Translations under genes and position numbers: made by a program
Source: DASUSH01 sp963785155
GTDB taxonomy: Bacteria > Actinomycetota > Thermoleophilia > Solirubrobacterales > 70-9
Direction: 5' to 3'
Assembly: GCA_963785155.1 (NCBI GenBank)
Contig: CAWAUB010000006.1
Coordinates: 248,001-312,000 of the forward strand
Length of the DNA: 64,000 nt
Shown: positions 1 through 11,120 of the stretch, one piece after another
Numbering within the stretch: the first letter of the stretch is position 1
Layout: the number at the start of each line of letters is the position of its first letter
Notes under the pieces: generated by a model
Told to the model about the DNA's origin: nothing
The model's input: the letters and a program-made list of their open reading frames with translations, nothing else
Databases searched by the model: none

Positions 1-72
1 GGTCCGCTCACCCGCCAGCATCGAGCGCTCGCAGATGCTGCAATCCCCCGACTCGTCATTCGATTCGGCCAT
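1..72 (-). CDS. N-terminal fragment of a Cys-motif protein, runs off the left edge
   Basis: An ATG at 70-72 on the minus strand opens 24 codons that continue past the window edge. The visible part is acidic and then carries a C-x-x-C pair (CSIC at residues 11-14), which suggests a small zinc-binding domain. It lies 28 nt downstream of the EF-G-like gene on the same strand, so it may belong to that transcript. No clear Shine-Dalgarno sequence precedes it. Too little is visible to name a family. Confidence 0.45.
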   Translation of the reverse strand, partial: MAESNDESGDCSICERSMLAGERT

Positions 73-100
73 CTGCGGCCAAGATAGCGAGGGGTCAGAC

Positions 101-2200
101 TTAGGCTGCGGTCGCGGCCTCGTCCTCGGCCTTGGCGGCGTCGATCACCTTCTGCGAGAGATGGCCGGGGACCTCCTCATAGCGCTCGAGCTCCATCGAG
201 AAGTCGCCGCGGCCGCCGGTGATCGCGCGCAGGTCGGGCGCGTAGTCGAGGATCTCGGCCATCGGGACCTCCGCCTTGACCTCGGTCATCCCAGCCTTCG
301 GCTCCATCCCCAGCGGGCGCCCGCGGCGCGAGTTGAGGTCGCCGATCACATCGCCGACCGCGTCCTCGGGGACGGAGATCGTCATCAACATGATCGGCTC
401 GAGCAGGACCGGATCGGCCTCCGCCATCGCCTGCTTGAAGGCCATCGAACCGCAGATCTTGAACGCCATCTCGGAGGAGTCCACGGAGTGGTGCTGGCCG
501 TCGTAGAGCTTCACGTGGACGTCCTTGATCGGGTATCCGGCGAGCTCACCATGCTCCATCGCCTCCACGACGCCCTTCTGCACGGCGGGGATGAAGCTGG
601 TCGGGATTACGCCGCCCTTGATCGCGTTCTCGAACTCGAGCCCGGCGCCGAACTCGGCCGGTGAGAGCTCGATGTGGCAGTCGGCAAACTGGCCACGACC
701 ACCGGTCTGCTTCTTGTAGCGGGCGTGCTTCTTCGCGGACTTCCGGATCGCCTCCAGGTAGGGCACCTGCGGCGGCTTCAGGTCGATCTCGGCGCCGTAG
801 CGCTCCTTCATCCGGCCCTTGATCACCTCGACGTGGATCTGCGTCAGCCCGGCGATGATCTGCTCGCCGGTCTGCGGGTCGCGGTGGACATCGAGCGTCG
901 GGTCCTCCTCCTTGAGCCGGCGAACCGCGTTGATCGCCTTCTCCTCGTCGCCCTTCGACTTCGGCGTGTACGCGAAGGCCATCACCGGCGAGGGCAGGTC
1001 GAGCGGCGGGAACGTCAGCTTGTCGGGCTTGGTCGAGACGACGTCGCCGGCGTGCGTCTCCTTCAGCTTCGCGACGGCACCGATGTCGCCGGGGCCGAGC
1101 TCGGAGATCTGCTCGGACTCCTTGCCCTCAGGCTGGAGCAGCTGGCCGACCCGCTCCTTCGCACCGTTCGTGAGGTTGACGAGGTGTGAATCCGAGGTCA
1201 GCACGCCGGAGCAAACGCGGACCATGTTGATCCGCCCGACGAATGGGTCGGCGCGGGTCTTGAAGACATATGCGACGCAGTCGGCGTCCTCCTCGGGCTC
1301 GACGTCGACCGTCTCCCCCTCCTCGTCGGTGGCCTTGAGCGCGCCTCGCATCGCCGGCGAGGGCAGATCCTCGACCAGAGCCTCGAGCAGCCGGCTCGTG
1401 CCGAGGTTCTGGGTCGCGATCCCGCAGGTGACCGGGAAAAGGTGCGCCTCGCTGACGCCCTTCTTCAGCGTCGTGACCATCTCCTCGTGGGAGATCTCCT
1501 CGCCCTCGAGGTAGCGCTCCATCAGCGCGTCGGAGTTCTCCGCGACCTCGTCCATCAGCTTCTCGCGGTACTCCTCCGCCTGTTCCTGCAGCTCCTCGGG
1601 GATCTCGATCTCCTTCGCGGAGCCGCGCTCGGCGCTCGGGTACTCGAACGCCTTCATGTCGATCAGGTCGATCACGCCGCTCACCTCGTGCTCGGAGCCG
1701 ATCGGGATCTCGGTCGCGACGACGTGCGGGCCGAAGGCAGCCTTCAGCGAGTCGAGCGCGCGGAAGAAGTCGGCGCGCTCGCGGTCGAGCATGTTGACGA
1801 AGACGAGCCGCGCGAGGTTCTCGTCGGCCGCGCGGCGCCAGAGCCGGTCGGTATTGACCTCGACCCCCATGACGCCGTTGACGACGACGACCGCGGAGTC
1901 GACGACGTGAAGGGCGGCGAGCGCCTCGGCGACGAAGCTCGGGTCGCCGGGCGTATCGATCAGGTTGATCTTGCGGCCGTCGTGCTCAAAGGAGGTGAGC
2001 GCGGCGCCGATCGACATCTGACGCTCCTGCTCGTCGGACTCGAAGTCGGAGACGGTCGTGCCGTCCTCCACCTTGCCGAGCCGGTTGACGATGCCCGCCT
2101 CGTAGAGGAGAGCTTCGGTCAGGGAAGTCTTGCCAGAGCCGCGGTGCCCGATCAGGGCGACGTTGCGGATTCGGTCGGCGGGCTTCCTCCCAGGGGCCAC
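101..2200 (-). CDS. Elongation factor G-like translational GTPase (EF-G paralogue)
   Basis: A 699-residue GTPase with the full EF-G layout: G domain, domain II, and domains III-V ending in the C-terminal EF-G fold. The P-loop is GHRGSGKT near residue 18. The switch II motif is DTPGDPSF rather than the DTPGHVDF of canonical EF-G, so the catalytic-loop His is replaced. The guanine-specificity motif reads NMLD instead of NKxD. These changes mark the divergent EF-G-like group (often annotated EF-G2 or FusA-like) rather than the main translocase. Its role in this group is not well established. It is the last complete gene of a minus-strand run below the sigma factor and recombinase genes; canonical fusA would normally sit beside rpsG and tuf, which are absent here. 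Confidence 0.85.
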   Translation of the reverse strand: MAPGRKPADRIRNVALIGHRGSGKTSLTEALLYEAGIVNRLGKVEDGTTVSDFESDEQERQMSIGAALTSFEHDGRKINLIDTPGDPSFVAEALAALHVVDSAVVVVNGVMGVEVNTDRLWRRAADENLARLVFVNMLDRERADFFRALDSLKAAFGPHVVATEIPIGSEHEVSGVIDLIDMKAFEYPSAERGSAKEIEIPEELQEQAEEYREKLMDEVAENSDALMERYLEGEEISHEEMVTTLKKGVSEAHLFPVTCGIATQNLGTSRLLEALVEDLPSPAMRGALKATDEEGETVDVEPEEDADCVAYVFKTRADPFVGRINMVRVCSGVLTSDSHLVNLTNGAKERVGQLLQPEGKESEQISELGPGDIGAVAKLKETHAGDVVSTKPDKLTFPPLDLPSPVMAFAYTPKSKGDEEKAINAVRRLKEEDPTLDVHRDPQTGEQIIAGLTQIHVEVIKGRMKERYGAEIDLKPPQVPYLEAIRKSAKKHARYKKQTGGRGQFADCHIELSPAEFGAGLEFENAIKGGVIPTSFIPAVQKGVVEAMEHGELAGYPIKDVHVKLYDGQHHSVDSSEMAFKICGSMAFKQAMAEADPVLLEPIMLMTISVPEDAVGDVIGDLNSRRGRPLGMEPKAGMTEVKAEVPMAEILDYAPDLRAITGGRGDFSMELERYEEVPGHLSQKVIDAAKAEDEAATAA

Positions 2201-2241
2201 GGGCGGAGCATATGTGAACGGGGCGCCCGGCCGCTAGTCAG

Positions 2242-3018
2242 CTAGTCGTTGTTCTGCAGGTTCGAGCGCAGGCCGAGGACGGCCTTGGTGTGCAGCTGCG
2301 AGACCCGGGACTCGGTGACGCCGAGAACCTCCCCGATCTCGCGCAGGGTCAGGTTCTCGTAGTAGTAGAGGGCGATCACCAGGCGCTCGCGCTCTGGCAG
2401 CGACTCGATCGCGTCGGCGAGCCGGTCCTTGAGCTCCGCCGAGTCCATCTCGCGCTCGGGGTCGACGGCGTTCGGATCGTGGATCGTGTCGAGAAGGGAG
2501 ACCTGGCCGCCATCGGGGTCGGCGATCGTCCAGAGGTCGTCCAGGGCGAGGACCGACGAGTTGGCGATCTCGAGCAGGGTGTCGTGGAAGTTCTCGACCC
2601 CGACCCCGAGCTCGGCGGCCATCTCCTCGTCGGACGGCGCGTGCTGCAATCGGTTCTCGAGCTTCGCGTGTGCCTTCTCGACCTCTCGCGCCTTGGAGCG
2701 GACCGAGCGGGGCACCCAGTCGAGGGAACGCAGCTCGTCGATGATCGCGCCCTTGATCCGGGAGACGGCGAATGTCTCGAACTTGATCTCGCGCTCGGGG
2801 TCGAAGCGCTCGATCGCGCCGATCAGGCCGAGCAGGCCGTAGGAGATGAGATCGGCCTCCTCGACGTGCGCCGGCAGGCCCGACGCCATCCGGCCCGCCA
2901 CGTACTTGACCAGCGGCGAGTAAGCGACCACCAATCGCTCTCTGGCGCGCTCATCGCCATCCTGCTTGCAGCGCCGCCAGAGCTCACGCAGTTCGACTGC
3001 CTTGACCTGAGTCTCCAT
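2242..3018 (-). CDS. RNA polymerase sigma factor, FliA/WhiG (sigma-28) family
   Basis: A 258-residue group 3 sigma factor. Region 2 is seen around residues 25-95 (YSPLVKYVAGRMA, DLISYGLLGLIGAIERFDP, then FETFAVSRIKGAIIDELR), region 3 around 100-170, and the region 4 helix-turn-helix near 205-255 (LPERERLVIALYYYENLTLREIGEVLG, described here by its two halves). No anti-sigma gene is adjacent. The ATG is preceded by GAGGGG at good spacing. There are no flagellar genes in the window, so a WhiG-like developmental or cell-surface role is as likely as a motility role. It lies between the Xer recombinase and the EF-G-like gene on the same strand. Confidence 0.88.
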   Translation of the reverse strand: METQVKAVELRELWRRCKQDGDERARERLVVAYSPLVKYVAGRMASGLPAHVEEADLISYGLLGLIGAIERFDPEREIKFETFAVSRIKGAIIDELRSLDWVPRSVRSKAREVEKAHAKLENRLQHAPSDEEMAAELGVGVENFHDTLLEIANSSVLALDDLWTIADPDGGQVSLLDTIHDPNAVDPEREMDSAELKDRLADAIESLPERERLVIALYYYENLTLREIGEVLGVTESRVSQLHTKAVLGLRSNLQNND

Positions 3019-3096
3019 TCTCAGTCCCCTCGGGGACGCTTGAACGTTACCCGTACATTCGTCCAGGGGTGCAACTGGGCGTCCCGGACGGTCAGA

Positions 3097-4014
3097 TCAG
3101 GCCCTCGGGTGGGCGCTCTGGTACTGCTTGCGCAGGCGCGAGGGCTCGACGCGGGTGTAGATCTGCGTGGTCGAGACGCTCGAGTGGCCGAGCAGCTCCT
3201 GGATCGACCGCAGGTCGGCGCCGCCCTCGAGCAGATGGGTCGCGAAGGAGTGGCGCAGCGCGTGCGGGGAGACGCGGCCGGCGAGCGCCGCCTCGCGCAC
3301 CCAGCCGTCCAGCCGGCGCCTGATGTCCGACGGCGAGAGCCGGCGGCCGCGGCGGGAGATGAAGAGCGCGGTCTCAGCCTGGTCGTCCTCGAGGGCCGGC
3401 CGGGCGCTCGCCAGGTAGCGATCGAGGGCCTTTTGCGCGGGCTCACCAACGGGCACCAGGCGAATCTTGCCGCCCTTGCCGTCCACCCGTACCCGCTCGG
3501 ACTCGAAGTCGAGGTCTTCGCGATCGAGGTTCACCAGCTCCTGACAGCGAAGCCCGCAGGAGTAGGCAAGCTCGAAGAGCGCCCTGTCGCGGATCTCGAG
3601 CGGGTCGCGCGCGGGGATCCGCTCCAGGAGCGTGCGAACCTCGTCGGGCCCGAGCACGCGGGGCAGCCGTCGCTCGCGCTTCGGAGTCGGCATCAGGTCG
3701 GCCGGGTTCTGGGCCAGCTCCCCCATTCGGAGCAGGTAGTCGAAGAGGCTGCGGGTCGAGGCGAGCTTGCGGGCGATAGTCGCCTTCGCCGATCCCAACT
3801 CGGAGAGCAGCGCGGCATACGAACGAAGGTCCTGGTAGCCCACGCCGGTGGGCTCGAGGTGCCGGGCGCTCGCCCAGGCGCCGAGCATGCGAAGGTCCGA
3901 GCGATAGGCGCGCCGGGTCGATTCCGCCGCGGCACGGCGCTGCAGCTCGCGGTCGAAGCGCGAAAGCGCCTCCTCCCAGCCGGTGCTCAGCTCTTGCTCG
4001 ACCGCCGTGGCCAT
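3097..4014 (-). CDS. xerD: Tyrosine recombinase XerC/XerD
   Basis: A 305-residue site-specific tyrosine recombinase. The N-terminal SAM-like DNA-binding domain spans about residues 10-100. The catalytic domain follows, with Arg in CGLRCQEL (about 153), the HxLRHSFATHLLEGG box (about 248), a second His in ELLGHSSV, and the nucleophilic Tyr in TQIYTRV (about 288). This is the family that resolves chromosome dimers at dif with a XerC/XerD partner. Length and motifs fit XerD/XerC rather than a phage integrase, and no att sites or phage genes are nearby. XerC versus XerD cannot be settled from sequence alone. Confidence 0.88.
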   Translation of the reverse strand: MATAVEQELSTGWEEALSRFDRELQRRAAAESTRRAYRSDLRMLGAWASARHLEPTGVGYQDLRSYAALLSELGSAKATIARKLASTRSLFDYLLRMGELAQNPADLMPTPKRERRLPRVLGPDEVRTLLERIPARDPLEIRDRALFELAYSCGLRCQELVNLDREDLDFESERVRVDGKGGKIRLVPVGEPAQKALDRYLASARPALEDDQAETALFISRRGRRLSPSDIRRRLDGWVREAALAGRVSPHALRHSFATHLLEGGADLRSIQELLGHSSVSTTQIYTRVEPSRLRKQYQSAHPRA

Positions 4015-4080
4015 GCAGAGGAATTCGCCGGGCGAGGCGTCCCTACCTCCCCGCGCAGCCGAGCGTGCAGCGAGCGCGAA

Positions 4081-5118
4081 CTACTGGATATAGACGGGGG
4101 TGCCGACCTCGACCTGGTCATAGAGCTCGACCACGTCAGGAATCGCCATCCGCACGCAGCCGTGCGACGCTGCCGAGCCGAGCGAGCCGACGTCGTCGGT
4201 GCCGTGAATCCCCGCGCCGGCGTAGATGCCCATCCAGCGAGCCTTCAGCGGGTTCTCGGGAACGCCGCCGGGGACCGTGGTGCCGGCGAGGTCGCCCGCC
4301 CAGTCGGAGTTCGGCACGCTCCAGACCGGATCGACCTGCTTCGACTCGATCGGGTAGACGCCGGTGGGCGTGTCGAAGCCCTGGGCGCCGACCGCGACGG
4401 TGTACTCCTTGACCAGCTTCAAGTTCTCGTAGTGCCGCAGCGTGAAGGTCGAGCGATCGACGGTGATGTAGTCGGGATACTTCTGCGCCACATCCGCCGT
4501 CGTCACGTCCGGCTTGACCACATCGACCTTTGCCTTGACGGTGCGTTCGCCGCCATCCTCGATTGCGCGCTTGATGTCGGCGCGAAGCTGGTCCTCGCGG
4601 ACCGCGGTCCCGTTCTTGCCGGGCTGCGGCTCCAGGCTCGTGAGCGTCGGCTCCACCGAAGCGTCCTGTGGCTCGGTGTTGACCTTCGCGGCGACGCCCT
4701 GGACGAAGCGCTCGATCGAGGTCTCCGAGTAGGCGACGTCGGGGACGATCTTGTGGTTGACCTCAGCGCCGGAGACGTAGCGGACGATCCGGCTCGGCAG
4801 CGAGTCCTCGCGGCTGACGGTGAGGGCCTCGTTCACCATCCCGTCGATGTCGGCGCGGACCTCAAGGTCCTCGGCGTGGAGCGTGTAGTCCTCCCCGTCG
4901 GAGGTGACGACCACCGGCTTCGAGAGGGGCTGGACGAGCTCCTTGCGCAGCAGCTCGGTCGCCTCCTTCTCAGTCAGCCCGCCGAGCTCGACGTTGCCCA
5001 CGCGGACGCCTTCGGCGATCTCTCCCGATTTCGAGTTGTCCCACGCGTAGGCCCCTACCGCTCCGGCAATGAGGAGCACCAACACGCAGACGATCGCTGT
5101 GACGGTCTTCGTGCCCAT
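4081..5118 (-). CDS. L,D-transpeptidase with VanW-like peptidoglycan-binding repeat
   Basis: A 345-residue cell-wall enzyme. Residues 1-25 form a hydrophobic signal anchor (VTAIVCVLVLLIAGAVGAYAW). Residues about 30-210 match the putative peptidoglycan-binding domain found ahead of many actinobacterial YkuD domains. The C-terminal YkuD catalytic domain carries HGTDD near 304 and the active-site box SHGCVRM near 316-322, including the nucleophilic Cys. The enzyme forms 3-3 cross-links or attaches proteins to peptidoglycan outside the membrane. It is transcribed alone, between the xer gene and the SDR gene. Confidence 0.88.
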   Translation of the reverse strand: MGTKTVTAIVCVLVLLIAGAVGAYAWDNSKSGEIAEGVRVGNVELGGLTEKEATELLRKELVQPLSKPVVVTSDGEDYTLHAEDLEVRADIDGMVNEALTVSREDSLPSRIVRYVSGAEVNHKIVPDVAYSETSIERFVQGVAAKVNTEPQDASVEPTLTSLEPQPGKNGTAVREDQLRADIKRAIEDGGERTVKAKVDVVKPDVTTADVAQKYPDYITVDRSTFTLRHYENLKLVKEYTVAVGAQGFDTPTGVYPIESKQVDPVWSVPNSDWAGDLAGTTVPGGVPENPLKARWMGIYAGAGIHGTDDVGSLGSAASHGCVRMAIPDVVELYDQVEVGTPVYIQ

Positions 5119-5172
5119 CGGTCGTCATGAAAAGTGTAGAGAGCCGCCCAGGCTCCCCACGCACGCTGAGTT

Positions 5173-6261
5173 TCAGATTCCGAGGACTTCCTTATCGCCT
5201 GATTCGGGGCGGTCGCGGCGCACGTGCGGGCTGCGCCGCAGGAATTCCTCGACGTCGCGCTCGTAGGTGTAGGTGTTGTCCTTGCCGCGGATGATCGGGT
5301 GGAGGCGCAGATGTTCACCGAGCTTCATCGTCGCCTCGCGCGATGTGTAGCCGTATCGGAAGCCGGCAGCCTTGTACTTGCGGTTGTCGAGACCACGGCC
5401 GAAGCGCATCTGGTTGACCATCTCGTCGGGGAAGCGCATGCCGAAGCGCCGCAGCGGCCCGGCGGCGAGGTTCGTCCCCCACGGCGGCAGCACGGGAAGC
5501 GGCCGCTTGCCGACCAGGCCGATCATCTCCGAGAGGGCGAGCACCCCGTCCGCGGCGACGTTGAAGGTGCCCGGCACGTGGTTGAAGGCGGCGTGCTCCA
5601 GCGCGTGGACGACGTCGTCCTCGTGGACGACCTGCCAGCGGGGATCGAAGCCGAGCACCATCGGGACCGCCGGCAGCGAGAGCAGCGTGCTGAACGAGGT
5701 GCGGACGTCGGGCCCGAGGACATTCGAGAAGCGCAGGATGGACACGGTCCGGTCCGGGTGCTTCTCGGCGAAATCGGAGACCGCGGCCTCGGCCTCGACG
5801 ATGTCGCGCTCAATGGGCGACTTCGGCGGGTGGGGCCGGGACATCGTCTCCGTGAAGAACGCGGGGTCGTCCTGCTCGCACCCGTACCAGTGCGCCGAGC
5901 TCTTGAAGACGAACTTGCGGACCGGCGAATCGGCGCCCGTGCAGGCGGCGAGGATGTTCATCGTCCCGATCACGTTGTTCTCGTGGGCGAGCCTCGGCGA
6001 GGTCACCAGCGAGTCGACGACGAGCCGGGTGTCGATCACGGTGTCGATCTCCGCCGCGCGGACGATCCGCTGGATCAGCGAGTGCTGGTTCGAAACGCGG
6101 ACGAACTCCGTTCGCTCGAGCTCCCGGGATGGATCTCGGTTGTCGACGCCGATGATCGTCTCGACCTCCGGGAAGCTCTCCAGGGCCTGGGCAAGGCGGC
6201 CGCCCCAGTAGGTCGAAAGGCCGGTGACGAGGATGCGGCGAGTCTCGGGCCCAGGAGTCAT
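5173..6261 (-). CDS. NAD-dependent epimerase/dehydratase family (extended SDR) protein
   Basis: A 362-residue extended short-chain dehydrogenase. The Rossmann nucleotide loop is near residues 10-20 (VTGLSTYWGGRLAQ, a variant of GxxGxxG), followed by a SSAHWYG segment where UDP-sugar epimerases have their Ser/Tyr catalytic region. The ATG at 6259-6261 overlaps the stop of the upstream acyltransferase by 4 nt (ATGA), so the pair is translationally coupled. The same pairing of a GalE-like SDR with a PlsC-type acyltransferase occurs in mycobacteria (Rv0501-Rv0502), which suggests a shared envelope-lipid function. The substrate is unknown. Confidence 0.8.
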   Translation of the reverse strand: MTPGPETRRILVTGLSTYWGGRLAQALESFPEVETIIGVDNRDPSRELERTEFVRVSNQHSLIQRIVRAAEIDTVIDTRLVVDSLVTSPRLAHENNVIGTMNILAACTGADSPVRKFVFKSSAHWYGCEQDDPAFFTETMSRPHPPKSPIERDIVEAEAAVSDFAEKHPDRTVSILRFSNVLGPDVRTSFSTLLSLPAVPMVLGFDPRWQVVHEDDVVHALEHAAFNHVPGTFNVAADGVLALSEMIGLVGKRPLPVLPPWGTNLAAGPLRRFGMRFPDEMVNQMRFGRGLDNRKYKAAGFRYGYTSREATMKLGEHLRLHPIIRGKDNTYTYERDVEEFLRRSPHVRRDRPESGDKEVLGI

Positions 6262-7169
6262 CCGAACCACACCGACTTCCGCTTGGCGAGCATCTCGTGC
6301 AGGTTTTCCTGGATCCGTGCGCGGATCTCCTGCGAGACGGTCTGCACGAGCGCGCGGTCCGAGGCGGGATCGGTGCCCATCCGCCGGGTGTCGATCGGCT
6401 CGAGGAAGCGGAGCTTGAACTTCGCGGGCAGGTAGCCGAGCATCCCGAGGGGCCCCATCCAGGGGAAGGTCGGCGTGAGCGGGAAGTAGAGGAGCCCCGT
6501 GAGCCGCTTCATGATCCCGACCTGGGCGAAGATTGGCGCGGCCTCCTCGGCCCCGACGACGCAGACCGGAACGAGCTGGGCCTCCGCCCGCATCGCCGCC
6601 TCGACGAAGCCGCCGCGGCCGAAGCGGCGCAGCCGGTAGCGGTCCTTGTAGAGCTTCTCCGTGCCCTTGCGTCCCTCGGGGAAGACGAGCACCAGCTGCT
6701 CCTCGTCGTAGAGCAGGCGGTGGACGTTCGCCGGATGGGCGGCGACGCAACCGACCTTCGGGATCAGCATCGAGAAGCCGGGATAGCCCTTGAAGAAGTG
6801 CTCGACGGTGATGTGGAGCGGCCGCGGCTCGGGGTGCTCCTCGCGAATCGCCCGGGCGATCATCGCCGCGTCCGGAGGCAGGGCGCCGGAGTGATTCGAG
6901 ACGAGCAGCGCGCCACCGTCGGCGGGAACGTTCTCGATCCCCTCGACCTCGGTGCGGAACCAGTAGCGGTAGAAGAACTCGACCGCCGTGGCGTCGAGGG
7001 CCCCCTCGATCCGCTCCGAGCGGCCCCAGTCATTCAGCCGGCGATCGGGCTCGATGGCCGGTAGGAGATCGCGCATACGCTCCGATTCGCGGCGTTCGGG
7101 CAGCGGGCGGTCGTCGGCCGATTCCTGGTCGGGCCGCGACGGTGCGATCGAGGTGCGATCCGGGGCCAT
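6258..7169 (-). CDS. Lysophospholipid (1-acyl-glycerol-3-phosphate) acyltransferase family protein
   Basis: A 303-residue PlsC/LPLAT-like acyltransferase. The acyl-transfer His-Asp pair appears as SNHSGALPPD, with wider H-to-D spacing than the classical HX4D, as in the MGAT-like subgroup. FPEGRKG supplies the second conserved block (EGTR equivalent). A hydrophobic stretch follows near residue 220. I prefer the ATG at 7167-7169. An in-frame start at 7229 exists, but it would leave no room for a promoter because the divergent cyclo-ligase gene begins at 7232. It is coupled to the downstream SDR gene by a 4-nt overlap, so the two probably act together on envelope lipid. Confidence 0.8.
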   Translation of the reverse strand: MAPDRTSIAPSRPDQESADDRPLPERRESERMRDLLPAIEPDRRLNDWGRSERIEGALDATAVEFFYRYWFRTEVEGIENVPADGGALLVSNHSGALPPDAAMIARAIREEHPEPRPLHITVEHFFKGYPGFSMLIPKVGCVAAHPANVHRLLYDEEQLVLVFPEGRKGTEKLYKDRYRLRRFGRGGFVEAAMRAEAQLVPVCVVGAEEAAPIFAQVGIMKRLTGLLYFPLTPTFPWMGPLGMLGYLPAKFKLRFLEPIDTRRMGTDPASDRALVQTVSQEIRARIQENLHEMLAKRKSVWFG

Positions 7170-7231
7170 GGCCCCATTCAAGCAGTCGAAAATATGATCC
7201 GCTGCATCCAAATGGTGAAAGGGAGCCAAGT

Positions 7232-7945
7232 TTGAAGTCGAAGGACAAGTTCAGGCGCGAGATCTGGGCGGCGATGGACCGCGAGGGCGTCTCGCGCTTC
7301 CCCGGCGCCGAGGGGCGGATCCCGAACTTCGCCGGGGCGAAGCTCGCTGCGGAGCGACTCGCCACTCACAAGCGCTGGAAGAGCGCCCGGACGATCAAGG
7401 CGAACCCCGACTCGCCGCAGACACACGTGCGGCGGATCGCGCTCGAGGAGGGCAAGCAGCTGGTGATGGCCGTCCCGCGCCTGCGCGACCCCCACCCCTT
7501 CCGCCTGCTCGACCCGAAGAACCTGAACAAGGAACAGGTGCGCGAGGCGGCGACGATCAAGGGCGCGCTCAAACACGGCCGGGTCGTCGCCGAGGAGGAG
7601 CTCCCCGAGATCGACTTCCTGCTCTGCGGGTCGGTGGGCGTGAACCTGAACGGCGCCCGGGTCGGCAAGGGCGGCGGTTACTCGGACCTGGAGTTCGCCC
7701 TGCTCGTCGAGGCCGGGCGGATCGATGAGCACACGATCGTCGCGACGACCGTCCACCCCCTTCAGATCGTCCGCGAGAACCTGCCGATGCTCGACCACGA
7801 CCTGCCGATCGACCATATCTCGACGCCCCGCACCTCGATCGACGTCGAGCGGGCCTACTCCCGCCCGCGCGGGATCCTCTGGGACCACCTGCAGCCGCCC
7901 CAGATCCGTGAGATCCCGACCCTCGAGCGGATGGGGTATGCCTGA
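7232..7945 (+). CDS. 5-formyltetrahydrofolate cyclo-ligase family protein
   Basis: A 237-residue member of the 5-formyl-THF cyclo-ligase superfamily, recognised by GARVGKGGGYSDLEFA near residue 145, the phosphate-binding Gly-rich block of this fold. It resembles the MTHFSD-like branch more than the short bacterial enzyme, because it is longer and has a Lys/Arg-rich N terminus. The true ligase converts 5-formyl-THF to 5,10-methenyl-THF with ATP; activity of this branch is uncertain. I chose the TTG at 7232, preceded by GGGAG at 6 nt. Its stop overlaps the ATG of the following hydrolase gene. Confidence 0.78.
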   Translation: MKSKDKFRREIWAAMDREGVSRFPGAEGRIPNFAGAKLAAERLATHKRWKSARTIKANPDSPQTHVRRIALEEGKQLVMAVPRLRDPHPFRLLDPKNLNKEQVREAATIKGALKHGRVVAEEELPEIDFLLCGSVGVNLNGARVGKGGGYSDLEFALLVEAGRIDEHTIVATTVHPLQIVRENLPMLDHDLPIDHISTPRTSIDVERAYSRPRGILWDHLQPPQIREIPTLERMGYA

Positions 7946-8835
7946 GCCAACACCGGCCGACGGCCCGGACCCGTACGGGAACCCGGATCCCGAATGGCTG
8001 AGGATCGACTGGCGGCAGCACCTGCGCACCGTCAACGTGGGCGGCGCCGAGGTCACCTACGTCGACTACGGGGAGAGTGAGCCGGGCGAGCTCGAGCTGC
8101 TGCTTGTCCACGGGCTCTCCGGCTCCTGGCAGAACTGGCTGGAGACGATCCCCCACTTCGGCAGGACCCGCCGCGTCGTCGCGCTCGACCTGCCCGCGTT
8201 CGGCCACACGCGCACCCCGGCGTGGGACCTGACGATCGAGAACTACGGCCGTTTCCTGCACGACTTCCGGGAGGCGGTCGGGGTCGGCGACTGCTGCGTG
8301 GTCGGCAACTCGATGGGAGGGTTCATCGCAGCGGAGGGAGCGATCAAACGGCCGGACCGGTTCGAGAAGCTCGTCCTCGTCTCCGCCGCGGGCGTCTCGA
8401 GCGTCGCCGTCCGGCGCGAGCCGGCGAAGGTGATCGCCCGGATGCTCGCCGCGAGTGCGCCGCTCACGGTCAAGCTCCAGGAGCGGACGTTCCGCCGGCC
8501 CGGTATCCGCGCGACCCTCTTCAGCGGGGTCTTCCGCCGACCCGAGGAGCTCCGCCCCGAGCTCCTCTGGGAGCAGTTCGTGCACGGAGCCCTGGCGGAG
8601 GGCTTCCTGGACTCGCTGACGAACCTGCTCGGCTACGACATCCTCGACCGCCTGGAGGAGGTCGAGGTCCCGGCCCTGATCGTCTGGGGCCGGAACGACC
8701 GGATCGTGCCTCCGGATGACGCCGCAGAGTGGTCGGAGCGACTGAGCAACTCGCGGACGGAGATCTTCGACGAGATGCGGCCACCTCCCCCAGCTCGAGC
8801 GGCCGGTGCGGTTCAACCGCTTTCTCGAGGGGTTT

Positions 8836-10514
<1,679 letters not shown>

Positions 10515-10515
<1 letters not shown>

Positions 10516-11108
10516 CAGGCCGCCGTCGCGATCGCAGGGGTGGCGGAGGTTTCGCGCGCGTCCCATTCGCGGAGCCGCCGCAGGTCGCGCTTGACCTGCG
10601 CGGGATCCACCTGCTTGCCGGGCAGGTGCATGTTGGCGCCGGCGATCAGGCCGCGCTCGTCGCCGTGGAGTGACATCCACTTGGCGAGCACGTCATCCGC
10701 ATCGGGCAGGCGCGAGCCGAACGCGCGCTCGGCGCGATCGGGGAAGCCAACGCAGTACTCGCTCAGGAGCTCACCGCTCTCGGTGTCGTAGGCGACGATC
10801 GGGCGGTGCGGGTAGATCAGATACCCGTAGCCGCCGCCGTCCCGGGCGGTGCCCAGGACGCGGAGGAAGCCGAGGCTGGAGTACATCGCGAACTCGTCGG
10901 AGCCGACCGTGTCGCGCAATAGCTCGAGGGCCTTGCGCTCGGCCCGGCGCTCCCGGCCGGGGTCGTAGGCGGGCTGGGAAGGGCGCCTTGACGCGTGCCG
11001 GCGGCGGGCCGTCGTGCGCTCGCGCAGGCGCTCGGCCAGGGAGGGCCCGAAACCGGCCACGGCGAGCGCGGCGAGAACGACCCCGAGGACGAGGAGCGGA
11101 GCGGTCAC
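10515..11108 (-). CDS. Unknown protein with an N-terminal membrane anchor
   Basis: A 197-residue protein I do not recognise. Residues 3-22 are a single hydrophobic helix (LLVLGVVLAALAVAGFG), followed by a basic linker rich in Arg (about 25-60). A soluble domain follows, containing YGYLIYPHRPIVAYDTES and ending near SLHGDERGL. The GTG start at 11106-11108 has AGGGGAG at about 7 nt. The gene overlaps the ilvD start by one base and lies 12 nt below the small unknown upstream, so the three are probably co-transcribed. Nothing in the sequence links it to ilvD function. Confidence 0.6.
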
Positions 11109-11120
11109 TTGCCTGCTCCC

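Noticed and set aside
3097..4014. Phage integrase of an integrated element
   Set aside because: Length and motifs fit XerC/D, no att repeats or phage genes are nearby, and the neighbours are housekeeping genes.
2290..5130. A 946-codon open frame on the plus strand
   Set aside because: It lies opposite the sigma factor, Xer and L,D-transpeptidase genes, has a composition of Arg, Leu, Val and Asp typical of GC-rich antisense frames, and shows no domain.
7142..7231. Upstream ATG start for the cyclo-ligase gene
   Set aside because: The extra 30 residues lie across the divergent acyltransferase start and are not family-like; TTG at 7232 has a good ribosome binding site.
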